64,000 bases of DNA from DASQPA01 sp963756455 (GCA_963756455.1 CAVWNC010000004.1:3472001-3536000); one strand, 5' to 3'. Positions 42,261 through 51,006 are shown, counted from the stretch's first letter. The notes: generated by a model from the letters alone, not told the origin. Program-made: numbers and translations.

Positions 42261-42897
42261 GGGCTCCTCTCGGAAGCCCGTCGGCCCCTTTCTCCAGATC
42301 CGCCAAGAAACGAAGGGAGGGACGGCGGGCTTCGCTGTCTGTGCGGGAACTTGCGTGGACGAAAAAACGTCCCGCTTTACCGCGACAGCGAATCTAGCCG
42401 AACACGCTGGAAACCGGGAAGACTGCGGGCGGCGACCACGGATTGCGGCGGGCGTCTACAACGGCCCAAGGCCAGCCATTTCAGACCGCCCGGTTGGCGG
42501 CTGCGATCCGCCACCGCCGTGGATCTCTCACGTTGCCTCAAAGACCTTATGCGCATGCGGTCCCCACTACCCCGGCTGGAGAGGACGGGTTCTACGATCG
42601 GTTGCTCCCCCGCCCCCCGGCGGCCTTCCCCATCTGACAGGAGGGTCGGCTCCAGCGAGAAACTATCGAGGCCTGCTCAGGGTTCACTCGCGTTACGGCC
42701 TGCGCACTTGCACCTTGGTTGCACCAAGGACTTCTCCGGAGGCTTCGGCCGGGAGATCACTCGCCTCGGCCGCTCCAGTGGCTACCGGGGTGTACCGACA
42801 ACTCCCCGGACGGGACTTTCACCCGCTGGCCTTCGAGACCCAGGAGGTTCTTCATGACTCTACTCAGCTCACTGGGAACACTCCTTTCGTGACGCAC

Positions 42898-43083
42898 TGC
42901 CAGCCGAACTGTCACCCCCCGGCCCTCGCCGAACGGCTGGCACTCTGTGGATCCGGGGCAGGGGGAAGGATAGGAGGGGGGCGCCTCGCGAAAGTAAAAC
43001 CCCGACCCTGTCGCGCCAACAGCCGGCCGCCGGGCAGGTAGGGGCAGAGCCCCCGTGCCTGCCCGGCGCTGCTCAAACCTTCC
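42898..43083. other. Gap between intron and hypothetical gene, with a dispersed GC-rich motif
   Basis: It carries AGGAGGGGGGCGCCTCGC near 42968, the motif of the arm of the 27.4 kb palindromic element. An IR (CCGGGCAGG...CCTGCCCGG, about 43034-43068) may be a terminator for the minus-strand gene. No ORF is supported. Confidence 0.45.
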
Positions 43084-43611
43084 CTACCCCCGCTGCCGCC
43101 GAAGGCGAATCCGCCCGACCTGCTCCTCGGCGCCAGGCCCGGCGGCTTCGAGCAGAGTCGCGAGCGCCCAAGGCGACCGCACGATCGCCTCCAGCAGGTG
43201 GAGCCCCTCGGCCCACCGCGGCTCGTAGCGGTCGAGCCAGCCGGCGACCTGCGGCCCCTGCTCGCCGTACACGGCGACCAGCGGGAAGCCCTCGGCCACC
43301 GCCTCTTCTGCTACATGGAAGGGCGGCTCGCGGTCGATCACCGGCAGGAGGACGGAGAGGAGCCGCGCCGTTTCGAGGTGCCACAGCACGGCGACCGGCG
43401 GATCGCCGACCGCGAGATCCTCCCAGATCCGAAGAATGGCGACCGCCCCCGGCCGCCCCAGCACGGGCTCAATCTTCCAGGGGCCGGCGAGCTCGGCTTC
43501 GGCTGCGGTCAGGCTGTCGTCGCGTTCGCGGAGGCGTTCCAGGTAGGACGGGGAGAAGGCGTTGTCGAGGGGGGAGACCTGCGGCCTGCTACCATTACGG
43601 GAGCTCTGCAT
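43084..43611 (-). CDS. Hypothetical protein
   Basis: A 175-residue frame starting MQSSRNGSRPQVSPLDNAFS. It is mainly helical and acidic (YLERLRERDDSLTAAEAELA, HLLEAIVRSPWALATLLEAA) with codon use typical of the chromosome. There is no signal peptide, membrane helix or recognised motif. There is no good Shine-Dalgarno before the ATG, so the start is uncertain. A hairpin is found upstream at 43636-43670. Confidence 0.55.
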   Translation of the reverse strand: MQSSRNGSRPQVSPLDNAFSPSYLERLRERDDSLTAAEAELAGPWKIEPVLGRPGAVAILRIWEDLAVGDPPVAVLWHLETARLLSVLLPVIDREPPFHVAEEAVAEGFPLVAVYGEQGPQVAGWLDRYEPRWAEGLHLLEAIVRSPWALATLLEAAGPGAEEQVGRIRLRRQRG

Positions 43612-43635
43612 GAGTTCTTACCTCTTGCTGAGTCA

Positions 43636-43678
43636 GGGACCGGTTCGAGCTCGCTACTCGGGCCGGTCCCGTTTGTTT
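43636..43678 (+). terminator. Strong rho-independent-type hairpin
   Basis: GGGACCGGTTCGAG and CTCGGGCCGGTCCC form a long stem with a 7-base loop, followed by GTTTGTTT on the plus strand. The gap 43612-44054 holds nothing else convincing. Confidence 0.6.
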
Positions 43679-44054
43679 GGGCGGGAGGGCGATCCTCCCG
43701 ATGGTGGGGACGTTAGGAGGAATGGGGCGGGAGGGCAAGGAAATTTAGTGCTCAGGAGCTTACTGCCCACTCGACTCTCCGCGAGAGTATGGAGGGAATG
43801 CCTCCCTTCGTGCATCTGCGGTAGAATGGTGGAAGCGAAATCGCTGTGGGGGACCACTGCGCCCGACTCAAGAAGAGGCTAGCTCTGACCTTCGCCTCGC
43901 TGGCGACATCTTGAAGATAATGCCAAAGGCCGGGTACGATGCCCACAAATCGGGAACTAAGGATCGATGGAAATTCCAATTGCCGACAACTTGATCAGTG
44001 CCCTCGGCGAGCTATGAGGCTTGGCCTCACTAACGTTGGGCAAGGGTCGCTGCC

Positions 44055-45455
44055 GTGAAATGTTACATCAGCTATACAGTTGTAGACACCGAGCTTGCGC
44101 TGAACCTTGCGAACCTTCTTAAGGGGGCAGGGTTCGATGTCTGGTTCGATCAGACGGATCTTATTGCCGGTGCCCACCTGGGTGACGCCACAGAGAAGGC
44201 GTTAACGCTCTCAGAGTGCATCATTGTGATACTCACCCCAAGCTCCGTGGCCTCTAGACATGTAAGAGATGAGGTCGAATTTGCCCTAGAAGAGAATAAG
44301 ACCATCATACCGATTATGGTCCAGAAATGTCGGGTTCCTCTCCAGCTTAGGCATTTGCAATATATCGATCTTACAACTAACTATGCCACAGGCCTATCTC
44401 GTCTAGTTCACGTTTTAAGTGTAGGTCCTTTAAGCACTGCCACGGAAACCGTACCCGAAGAGGGTAAACCGGCCGGCGACAGAGCGCCTGCGAAAGTCGT
44501 TGTCGATGGTGTGCCCACGCCTCTCGCTGTTAAGCCCAGTCGCTCGCACAGCGGCGGAGGAACTGAATCTAAAGAGGTTCATTTGGGCGTCGCTACCCCA
44601 ACAGTTTTGTCCCCTGGCGAGGAATTCGTTGTACGCTTCGCAGCCTACACGAAAGAGTGCCGAAGCGAGGTCCGCAGGGCTATTGAAGGAGAAGCGCCGT
44701 CGGCACAGCCACGCTTGGATTTGGAAACATGTCGCTGGCGCCCAGGAGCAACGGTAACGGTGAAGCTCAACGCCAACCATGTAGCCGTCGCAAATGCAGT
44801 TCAGACCTTCAAGTGGAACGGCACTTGGCGTCTTCTGCGGTTCGATGCCAGAGTTTTGGATAATATAGAGCAAGACATCATCATGCTCAGGTTTGATGTT
44901 GCAGTCGAACGTCTTCCCATTGTTGCACTGCGCCCGGAAATCTCCGTTCTCAAGGAGAAGAATAGCGCGAGCAGGAAGAGCGCAGGCATTTCCGTGACGG
45001 AACAGGCGGCACCGAAGAGCGCGTTCGCATCCTATGCAAAGAAGGATCGGCGCGATGTACTGGCCCGTGTCCGGTCTCTTCAGATATTCACCGGAATCGA
45101 CGTCTTCCTCGACTGCCTTTCACTGCGGCCCGGCGACGAATGGAAACCTAAATTGAGAGAAGAGATTGATCGGAGAGATATCTTCTGGCTCTTCTGGTCG
45201 CGTAGCGCGATGGCCTCGCCGTGGGTGGAATGGGAATGGCGAACGGCATTGGCGGACAAGACTCTTGCTAGGATTCAACCCCATCCACTGGAGTCGATGG
45301 AGGAGGCACCGCCGCCGCAAGAATTGGCAGACCTTCAGTTCGGAGTACTGTACGAGTGGTATATATCCCAATTGCGCGAGTCCTCTCTGAAAAATCTTTT
45401 CCGAGTCCTCTCATACAAGGCGGCGCGGTTGGCGAGCTGGAGGCGAAGTGCGTAG
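44055..45455 (+). CDS. Two-TIR protein: TIR - beta linker - TIR
   Basis: A 466-residue protein with a GTG start. Residues 1-130 are a TIR_2-type domain (MKCYISYTVVDTELALNLAN, VWFDQTDLIAGAHL, IIVILTPSSVASRHVRDEVE). The middle (about 175-305) is beta-rich with a conserved-looking LSPGEEFVVRFAAYTKE and EQDIIMLRFDVAVERLP. A second TIR follows from about 325 (KSAFASYAKKDRRDVLARVR, FLDCLSLRPGDEWKPKLREE, FWLFWSRSAMASPWVEWEW). Candidate catalytic Glu residues are in RDEVEFALEE and WVEWEW. Bacterial TIR domains are often NADases in antiphage systems. The GC content is low compared with neighbours. No obvious partner gene is adjacent. Confidence 0.85.
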   Translation: MKCYISYTVVDTELALNLANLLKGAGFDVWFDQTDLIAGAHLGDATEKALTLSECIIVILTPSSVASRHVRDEVEFALEENKTIIPIMVQKCRVPLQLRHLQYIDLTTNYATGLSRLVHVLSVGPLSTATETVPEEGKPAGDRAPAKVVVDGVPTPLAVKPSRSHSGGGTESKEVHLGVATPTVLSPGEEFVVRFAAYTKECRSEVRRAIEGEAPSAQPRLDLETCRWRPGATVTVKLNANHVAVANAVQTFKWNGTWRLLRFDARVLDNIEQDIIMLRFDVAVERLPIVALRPEISVLKEKNSASRKSAGISVTEQAAPKSAFASYAKKDRRDVLARVRSLQIFTGIDVFLDCLSLRPGDEWKPKLREEIDRRDIFWLFWSRSAMASPWVEWEWRTALADKTLARIQPHPLESMEEAPPPQELADLQFGVLYEWYISQLRESSLKNLFRVLSYKAARLASWRRSA

Positions 45456-46040
45456 ACCATGTGGCCCGAGAGGCGCCGGCCGAAGGGTGAGGGGCGGAAC
45501 GAGAAGCAGTTCTTTCCAAACGTGTTTGGGCACCAGAGGAATAGAATTTTGGAGACAGAGCAAAGAACGGCGACGACCTTGGCGCGGGTGATGGGATTTG
45601 GCCATTACTATAAGTTCGTTCCGGAAATTAGAACCTCGCTTTTCGAACCTTGAGAGCGCGATAACCCGTTAGATACCAACGGAACTTGGGATCAAGGGCC
45701 AGCTTGTGTCAGCTCGGCCTCGAAATATCCATCCCTTGTTACCTGTCAAACTCGTCAGAGAAGTCAGAAAGTTGCTGGAAAAGTCGGGGGCCGAAGGCTC
45801 ATGGGAAGCTGGCACGTCGTGCCCGGCTGGCACGTCGTGCCCGGCAGGCACCTGACCTGCTAAGTGCCAGCCGAACTGCCGGCGCCAGTTGGAGTGGGTG
45901 CTCGCGGGAATCGACATCGTGCTCGGGCGATAGACAGTCAGGGATCACCCAGGCGCTGCTTCCCGAGTGGATGCAGGAGCGCCCTTCGAGCCAGGAGCGG
46001 CCGGACGGGCTCCAGAAGGCGGGCGGAGCGGCCGTGTAGG
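45456..46040. other. Gap without a supported gene after the TIR gene
   Basis: Low-GC at first, with short frames that have no ribosome binding site. It contains the palindromic GGCACGTCGTGCC direct repeats at 45808-45843. No RNA gene was recognised. Confidence 0.4.
45808..45843. repeat. Two 18-bp direct repeats, each containing a hairpin
   Basis: GCTGGCACGTCGTGCCCG occurs twice in tandem (45808, 45826); each holds GGCAC-GTC-GTGCC. A third partial copy follows. Confidence 0.75.
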
Positions 46041-46313
46041 CGTCTCGCGACGGCCAGGAAGGTCCCGGATAGAGATAATTGCCCGGTGATAGGAGCTATC
46101 CGGCGCCCGATTAGGTCTCCTGCCGACACCGGAAAGGAACCAATCCGCACCCAACAGGACCTATCCGGAGCCTGGCAGGATCTAATCGCTCTTCAATTAG
46201 CTCCTGACGGTGCTCGATAAGCTCTATCCGGCGCTGGCTTGGAGTCCGTCATCGGCCTCTTAGCTCTATCCGCCGGCGGTTTAGCTCGATCCGCGGCCCC
46301 CGGGAGACGCGCT
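46041..46313. repeat. Array D: about 13 degenerate tandem units of 21 bp
   Basis: Phasing from 46041 gives 13 units of 21 bp. The best conserved are at 46146, 46209, 46251 and 46272 (for example ATCGGCCTCTTAGCTCTATC plus C). The ending CTATCC or CTAATC recurs every 21 bp, and TAGC or AAGC sits about 10 bases before. One unit near 46083 is shifted by 2 bases and carries GATAGGAGCTATC, a palindrome of the conserved block. The array lies 183 bp upstream of small secreted protein 2. Confidence 0.75.
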
Positions 46314-46439
46314 GGCGTTCGGGGTCAAGGAAAGGAAATGTCTGTGGTAGCGGCTGCGCGGCTCTACCCCGCTCTACACGCGGCGCAGGGTCTCGTCCAA
46401 GTCAGGGCGAGCTCGCCACGGCAGGCTCCATGCCAAGTC

Positions 46440-46468
46440 TTGCATATCGCTGGATCTCTAGTTAGAGT
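46440..46468 (+). promoter_or_regulatory. Promoter of small Cys-rich secreted protein 2
   Basis: TTGCAT, 17-bp spacer, TAGAGT, as in the paralogue at 34828-34856. Confidence 0.65.
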
Positions 46469-46496
46469 CTCAAGAAACTTAGGCAAGGAGGTCGAG

Positions 46497-46778
46497 ATGA
46501 AGATCAAGCTGGTCGTCCTCATGGTCGTGCTCGCAGCCCTGCTGCTCCCGGGGACGAGTCGGGCTGTTTTCATGTTTTGCACCCGTTGCCCGGTGCTGGG
46601 GCCGGGCGCCAACTGTACGTGCCCATCTGGGCCTCCCTATCATTTCACCACATGCAGCAACTACCCTGCGGGTTGCCAGCTCGCTTTCACTTCTCCGGGG
46701 GTCCCACCCTCTGAGAAGAGCGCTTTCCTTGAGTCTCTCGCCGTACAGCCGGCGGCAAGCCCCGCTCCCGTGAAGTAA
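46497..46778 (+). CDS. Small Cys-rich secreted protein 2
   Basis: A 93-residue paralogue of the product at 34885-35172. Signal peptide MKIKLVVLMVVLAALLLPGT ends SRA. The mature part has FCTRCPVLGPGANCTC, FTTCSNYPAGC and SEKSAFLESLAVQPAASPAP. Cysteine spacing C-x2-C-x8-C-x-C and C-x6-C matches copy 1. GCAAGGAGGTCG precedes the ATG. It is next to array D and downstream of the TIR gene. It is probably exported. Confidence 0.8.
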   Translation: MKIKLVVLMVVLAALLLPGTSRAVFMFCTRCPVLGPGANCTCPSGPPYHFTTCSNYPAGCQLAFTSPGVPPSEKSAFLESLAVQPAASPAPVK

Positions 46779-47101
46779 AGCAGGTCGCCCTCCGTTCGCG
46801 CGCAGCGCGAGCGGAGGGCAGCGCCATAGGCGCGAACTTAAGGCCGCGCATAGGTGGCGTCCCTGGCCTGCACGCCCCCCACAGGTGGGGGCGCTACGAT
46901 CGCCTCAATGCTTTTGCCTATCGCGAGGTTTTTTGAATGCCAGCCGGGCAGCCACCCGCCCCCTTTATCCGAAACTTTTGCGGCGGTCGTAGCGCCCTCA
47001 CCCGCCTGTGGCCAGCATGGCTATGGGGGGCGTTTCGCCGCCGGAACGGAACGGCTGCCTATACAGGAAGACGTAAAGTTAGCGCCTATGGGGGCCTGCC
47101 C
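46779..47101. other. Gap with a possible miniature inverted-repeat element
   Basis: GCGCCATAGGCGCGAACTTA near 46824 and TAAAGTTAGCGCCTATGGGG near 47072 are inverted with mismatches and bound about 270 bp without a believable gene. Confidence 0.35.
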
Positions 47102-49420
47102 CTACGGTTTCCCCTCCCGGACCTCCACCCTCTCCACCTTGACCTCTTCGCTCGCCCCGCCGAGCGTGCGGTCGAAGAACTCCGTCATCCGCTCGTAGAA
47201 GTGGCGGTTGGCGTCCTCCTTGAATCCGTGCTTCTGGCGCGGGTAGATCGCCTCCTCGAAGGGGATCTTCGCTTTCACCAGCTTGTCGGTGAGGACGATG
47301 GTGTTCTGGGGGTGGACGTTGTCGTCCGCCGTGCCGTGGATCAGGAGGAGGTGGTCCTTCAGGTTCTCGGCGAAGCTCAAGGGTGAGGAGAGGCGGTAGC
47401 CCTCGGGGTTGTCCTGGGGGCGATCGAGATAGCGCTCGGTCCAGATGGAGTCGTAGAGGGACCAGTCGGTGACCGGGGCGCCGGCGACGCCGGCCTTCCA
47501 CACCCCCGGGGCGTTGAACAGGCAGTAGAGGGTGTTGGCGCCGCCCCCCGACCAGCCCCAGAGGCCGATCCTCGCGGGGTCGACCCAGCCGAGCTTCTTT
47601 AAGTACTCGACCCCGGCGAGCTGCGCCTCCAGGTTGCCGTTCCCCATCCGCCGGTGATCGCGGTCGCCGCCCGCCCGGCCGAAGAAGAGGGAGGAGCGGT
47701 TGTCGACCATGAAGATGGCGTAGCCGCGGGTCGCCATCCACTTGTGCCAGGCGTTGCGGCCGCGGGTGTCCCAGTTGTTCACCACGACCTGGGAGCTGGG
47801 GCCGCCGTAGTGGTAGACGATCGCCGGGTACAGGTGGCCAGGGTCGAAGCCGGCGGGTTTCAAGAGCCGCGCGGGGAGCTTCACTCCGCCGGGGCCGTCG
47901 ATCTCCAGGAACTCCCAGCGCGGCAGGGCGGCCGCGTCGTAGTGCGGCGGTGTCGCCGGGAGAGTCGCGATCTCGCTGCCGTCCGGCCGATGGACGACCG
48001 CCAGGTTCGGATGATCGGCGTCCCCCCAGGTGTGGAGGTAGGCGCCGGTCTTCTCCGCGACGAGAACGGAGTTGGTGCCCGGCGCTGCGGCGACCTTCTC
48101 CACCTGGCCGTCCGCGATGCGGATGCGGAGCGCTTGGCGGTCGGTGGCCCCCAAGGGCGCGGTCGAGTAGCCGGAGACGAAGGCCCAGCCGTCCTCGGTC
48201 ACCGCCTCCAGGCTCTCGAGCGCCCAGCCCTCGGGGGCCAGGGCGCGGATCTCCTGGCCGGCGGCGTCGTAGAGGTAGAGCCGCGACCAGCCGCTCTTCT
48301 CCGAGCTCCATAGGAAGCGGCCGTCCAGAAGCGGCCGGAAGTCGTTGTTGAGGTTCACCCAGGTGGGGTGCTCCTCGGCGAGAAGTGGGGTGCAGCGGCC
48401 GTTCCTGGGAGTGCAGCGGAGGAGGTCGAGCCGGGTCTGATCGCGGTTCAGGCGCTCGACGCGGAGCTCATCCCCTTGGACGGTCCAGGCGACCCGCGCC
48501 AGGTAGTCTCCCTCCGCCTGTCCGGTCTGGAGCCAGGTCGTCGATCGTTTCGCCGTGCCACTCGGGTCAGCGGCGTCGGTGCCGATCACCCCCAGCCGTA
48601 CCCGCGGGTTGGGCTCGCCGGCCTTGGGGTACTTCTGCCAGTCGACCTTCGGGTACTTGGGCGCGTAGTCGACGATCGGGTAGGACTCGACCGCGCTCTC
48701 GTCGAACTGCAGGTAGGCGATGTTCTTGCCGTCCGGGCTCCACCAGTAGGCGGTGGGCTTGCGGTTCCAGATCTCCTCGCCGTAGACCCAGTCGACGACG
48801 CCGTTCAAGAGGACGTTTTTCTTCCCGCCGCGAGTGAGCGGCGTGTCCTTGCGGGTGGCGATCTCGACGACGTGGAGGTCGGCGTCGCGCACATAGGCGA
48901 CCCGGTCGCCCTGGGGCGAGAACTTGGGGTTCTCGGCGTTGGCGGTCTCCGGTTCTGTCAGGCGGGAGAGCTCCCGCCTGCCGAGCGAGAAGAGGAAGAG
49001 GTCGCCGCCGGAGTCGAGGAGGAGCGAGTCGCCGCGCGGCGACCACTGGTAGTCGTCGACCGCGAAGCTCTCCTTGTCCTTCCACCGTCCCTTGAAGTCG
49101 TCGGAGCGGAAGAGGAGCTCGGGCTGCGGCGTTCCCGTCCCGGTCGTATCGAGCCACCAGAGGGCCTCCCCCTGAGCGTCTTTCCAAAGATAGGTAAGGT
49201 GCCTGCCGTCCGGCGACCAGGCCGCCTGGCTCGCCGTATGGCCGTTGCCGTTCGGAGCGAAGATCGCGTCCAGGGTGAGCGCGGAGCCGGTCGCTTTCGG
49301 CGGCACCGGCGGCACCGAGGGTGGGGGGGGCGCGGCGTGTCCTTCGCTGGGCATGGCGAACCGGCAGACGGTGAGCAGGCAGACGGCGAGCGCGAGACGC
49401 GGGAAGCGAGGGATGGTCAT
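47102..49420 (-). CDS. S9-family peptidase, dipeptidyl-peptidase IV type
   Basis: A 772-residue protein with signal peptide MTIPRFPRLALAVCLLTVCR ending near GHA. The ATG follows GGAGG. Residues about 55-500 form a DPP-IV N-terminal beta-propeller (AAWSPDGRHLTYLWKDAQGE, YEEIW-like YGEEIWNRKPTAYWWSPDGK). The C-terminal alpha/beta hydrolase has the nucleophile GLWGWSGGGANT near residue 622, HGTADDNVHPQN (Asp) and YPRQKHGFKE (His). It probably acts in the periplasm on peptides with proline or alanine at position 2. A DUF4097 gene is divergent, 106 bp away. Confidence 0.92.
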   Translation of the reverse strand: MTIPRFPRLALAVCLLTVCRFAMPSEGHAAPPPPSVPPVPPKATGSALTLDAIFAPNGNGHTASQAAWSPDGRHLTYLWKDAQGEALWWLDTTGTGTPQPELLFRSDDFKGRWKDKESFAVDDYQWSPRGDSLLLDSGGDLFLFSLGRRELSRLTEPETANAENPKFSPQGDRVAYVRDADLHVVEIATRKDTPLTRGGKKNVLLNGVVDWVYGEEIWNRKPTAYWWSPDGKNIAYLQFDESAVESYPIVDYAPKYPKVDWQKYPKAGEPNPRVRLGVIGTDAADPSGTAKRSTTWLQTGQAEGDYLARVAWTVQGDELRVERLNRDQTRLDLLRCTPRNGRCTPLLAEEHPTWVNLNNDFRPLLDGRFLWSSEKSGWSRLYLYDAAGQEIRALAPEGWALESLEAVTEDGWAFVSGYSTAPLGATDRQALRIRIADGQVEKVAAAPGTNSVLVAEKTGAYLHTWGDADHPNLAVVHRPDGSEIATLPATPPHYDAAALPRWEFLEIDGPGGVKLPARLLKPAGFDPGHLYPAIVYHYGGPSSQVVVNNWDTRGRNAWHKWMATRGYAIFMVDNRSSLFFGRAGGDRDHRRMGNGNLEAQLAGVEYLKKLGWVDPARIGLWGWSGGGANTLYCLFNAPGVWKAGVAGAPVTDWSLYDSIWTERYLDRPQDNPEGYRLSSPLSFAENLKDHLLLIHGTADDNVHPQNTIVLTDKLVKAKIPFEEAIYPRQKHGFKEDANRHFYERMTEFFDRTLGGASEEVKVERVEVREGKP

Positions 49421-49526
49421 GAATCCTCCGGTCGTTGCCGGGGAGTCTATCCGCTGGAGCGCTCGGCACGGGAACTTTAGCGGGCGTTTTCTCGTAAGGA
49501 TAGATGGACAAAAGAGGGAGATCGCT

Positions 49527-50723
49527 ATGACAAAAATTTGCGCCACCGGGTTTTCCACCGGCCTGGTCCTCGCCGCCCTTGCGGTCGCGACGGCAGCCTC
49601 CGCGGAGGCCCTGGAGGCCCGCCTCGTGCGGCAGTCGTTCCCGATTACCGCCGGGCAGACCCTGCGCCTCGCCAACCTCGCCGGCCGGGTCGACCTGGTG
49701 CCTGGCTCCGGCCCCCAGATCGTCGTCGAGGCCACGGTCCACGCCGAGGGGGACTCGGCGGCCGAGACCCGGAAGCTCCTCGCCGGGATGGGCTGGGTGA
49801 AGAGCCACGACAGCAAGGGCCGGGAGGAAATGGCGCTCTCCTATCCCGTCGAGACCTACCACGGCTTCCACTTCCCCCGCCACGACCAGGGGGATTCGGA
49901 CCTGCCGCGATTCCTGAGCTTCCTGGTCGATTCCGGCCACAGCTCGACGATCTATCGCGGCGAGCGCGTCCGCATCTATCCGCGGCGGCGCTCCGGGGTG
50001 CCGACCCTCTACGCCGACCTCCGGATCGCGATTCCGGGCGGCGTCGCCCTCGCCGTACACGATGCCCAGGGCGCGGTGCGCGGCGAGGATCTCGCGGGCA
50101 ACGTCGAGGTCGACACCGGCAGCGGCGACGTGCGTTTCGGGGTCTTTGCGGGCAGCCTGAAGATCACGACCGGCTCGGGCGACGTGCGGCTCGGCGCGGC
50201 TCGCGGGGAGACCGCGGTGCAGACCGGCTCGGGCAACATCGCGGTCGGCAATCTGGTGGGCAACGGCTCCTTCGGCACCGGCTCCGGCGACATCGTGATC
50301 GACCAGGCGGCGGCCGGCAAGCTCTCGCTCGACACCGGCTCGGGAAACGTCATCGTGAAGGAGGGGACGGTCGCCAAGATCGTCGCCAAGACCGGCTCGG
50401 GCGACGTCCGGATGTCCAAGCTGGAGATCGAGGAGCTGGTGGCGGACACCGGCTCGGGGAACGTCACTCTGGAGAGCTCGCTCGGCCAGGCGCGGCAGGT
50501 CAAGATCGAGACCGGGAGCGGCGACATCCGCATCCATGCCGGGGCTCAGGCGACCTTCGACGTCGTCTCCGACCAGGGGAGCGGCGACCTCCGGGTGGGC
50601 TATGCCGACGCCACCTTGAGGAAGCACGGCTCCAAGGTCATCGGCGCCCGAAGGGGCGACGGTCGCACCCAAATCCACATCGAGACCGGCAGCGGAGATT
50701 GCTCGATCGCCCCCAAAAGTTGA
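49527..50723 (+). CDS. DUF4097-family beta-strand repeat protein
   Basis: A 398-residue protein with signal peptide FSTGLVLAALAVATAASAEA. Residues about 190-395 form a repeating beta-strand block. TGSGDV, TGSGNI or TGSGDI recurs eight times at roughly 20-24 residue spacing (VDTGSGDVRFGVFAGSLKI, ETGSGDIRIHAGAQATF), as in DUF4097 'putative adhesin' proteins with a right-handed beta-helix. The ATG follows AGAGGGAG. It ends just before the micro-gene cluster. It is extracytoplasmic; the role is unknown. Confidence 0.88.
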   Translation: MTKICATGFSTGLVLAALAVATAASAEALEARLVRQSFPITAGQTLRLANLAGRVDLVPGSGPQIVVEATVHAEGDSAAETRKLLAGMGWVKSHDSKGREEMALSYPVETYHGFHFPRHDQGDSDLPRFLSFLVDSGHSSTIYRGERVRIYPRRRSGVPTLYADLRIAIPGGVALAVHDAQGAVRGEDLAGNVEVDTGSGDVRFGVFAGSLKITTGSGDVRLGAARGETAVQTGSGNIAVGNLVGNGSFGTGSGDIVIDQAAAGKLSLDTGSGNVIVKEGTVAKIVAKTGSGDVRMSKLEIEELVADTGSGNVTLESSLGQARQVKIETGSGDIRIHAGAQATFDVVSDQGSGDLRVGYADATLRKHGSKVIGARRGDGRTQIHIETGSGDCSIAPKS

Positions 50724-50780
50724 CGGCGCGCCATTTGCATGATGGGTCGGTATCGTTCCTTTTTTGAAAGGGGAAAATTG

Positions 50781-50885
50781 ATGAAGACGTACCGTAAGCC
50801 CGTCCTGCGGCGGCTTGGCCTGCTGCGCAAATTGACCCGCATCAGCTTCACCCAACCCGAAGTTCAGAGGGGGCAAAAGAGCTAA
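50781..50885 (+). CDS. Lasso-leader-like micro-gene 1
   Basis: A 34-residue peptide starting MKTYRKPVLRRLGLLRKLTR and ending SFTQPEVQRGQKS. The pattern Y-x2-P-x-L-x3-G-x5-L-T is that of leader peptides recognised by the RRE domain of lasso-peptide systems. The GAAAGGGG box precedes the ATG. Its stop overlaps the start of micro-gene 2 (TAATG). Confidence 0.7.
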   Translation: MKTYRKPVLRRLGLLRKLTRISFTQPEVQRGQKS

Positions 50886-50971
50886 TGAAGACCTATCGCA
50901 AGCCCGTTCTGCGCCGCCTCGGTCTGCTGCGCAAGTTGACCCGCGTCAGTTTTGCTCCCCCCGTCCAATAG
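50885..50971 (+). CDS. Lasso-leader-like micro-gene 2
   Basis: A 28-residue peptide, leader MKTYRKPVLRRLGLLRKLTR followed by VSFAPPVQ. The start overlaps the stop of micro-gene 1, so it is coupled. The short hydrophobic tail lacks the usual Gly1 and Asp/Glu acceptor of a lasso core. A hairpin terminator follows. Confidence 0.7.
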   Translation: MKTYRKPVLRRLGLLRKLTRVSFAPPVQ

Positions 50972-51006
50972 CGGGGAGAGGTCGAAGCAGTCCTCGCCGC
51001 CTCTGC

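Larger units (their letters stand above)
39181..42387 (-). mobile_element. Four-gene insertion sequence of the DDE-transposase/AAA-ATPase type inside the intron
   Basis: Four overlapping minus-strand genes: a zinc-ribbon protein, a TniA/rve-type transposase, an ExeA/TniB-like ATPase and a small protein. Candidate terminal inverted repeats are TTGCGGTGGAATCCGGGACA (39181-39200) and, on the other strand, TGTCGCGGTAAAGCGGGAC (42387-42369). The core CGGGAC with GCGGT is shared. A target duplication was not found by eye. Confidence 0.7.
37800..42897 (-). mobile_element. Group II intron, minus strand, interrupted by an insertion sequence
   Basis: The 5' part (42897 down to about 42388) begins GTGCG, as group II introns do, and contains GCGGGTGAAAGTCCCG at 42805-42826 and a domain I-like GTGCAACCAAGGTGCAAGTG. 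After the insertion sequence, the region 39180-38977 reads GGAAGTCGGAGGGGCTCGTA and GGTTAACTCCGGTGGAGGGA, the usual stretch before an intron ORF. The remnant reverse transcriptase gene and a clear domain V (37931-37963) follow. The intron 3' end is approximate. It lies just downstream of the muramidase gene. Confidence 0.7.

Noticed and set aside
42232..42857. Plus-strand 372-codon frame over the intron 5' region
   Set aside because: It runs antisense to the zinc-ribbon gene and across group II intron RNA sequence.
45459..45653. Small ORF after the TIR gene as a partner protein
   Set aside because: No ribosome binding site, and the composition looks like non-coding DNA.
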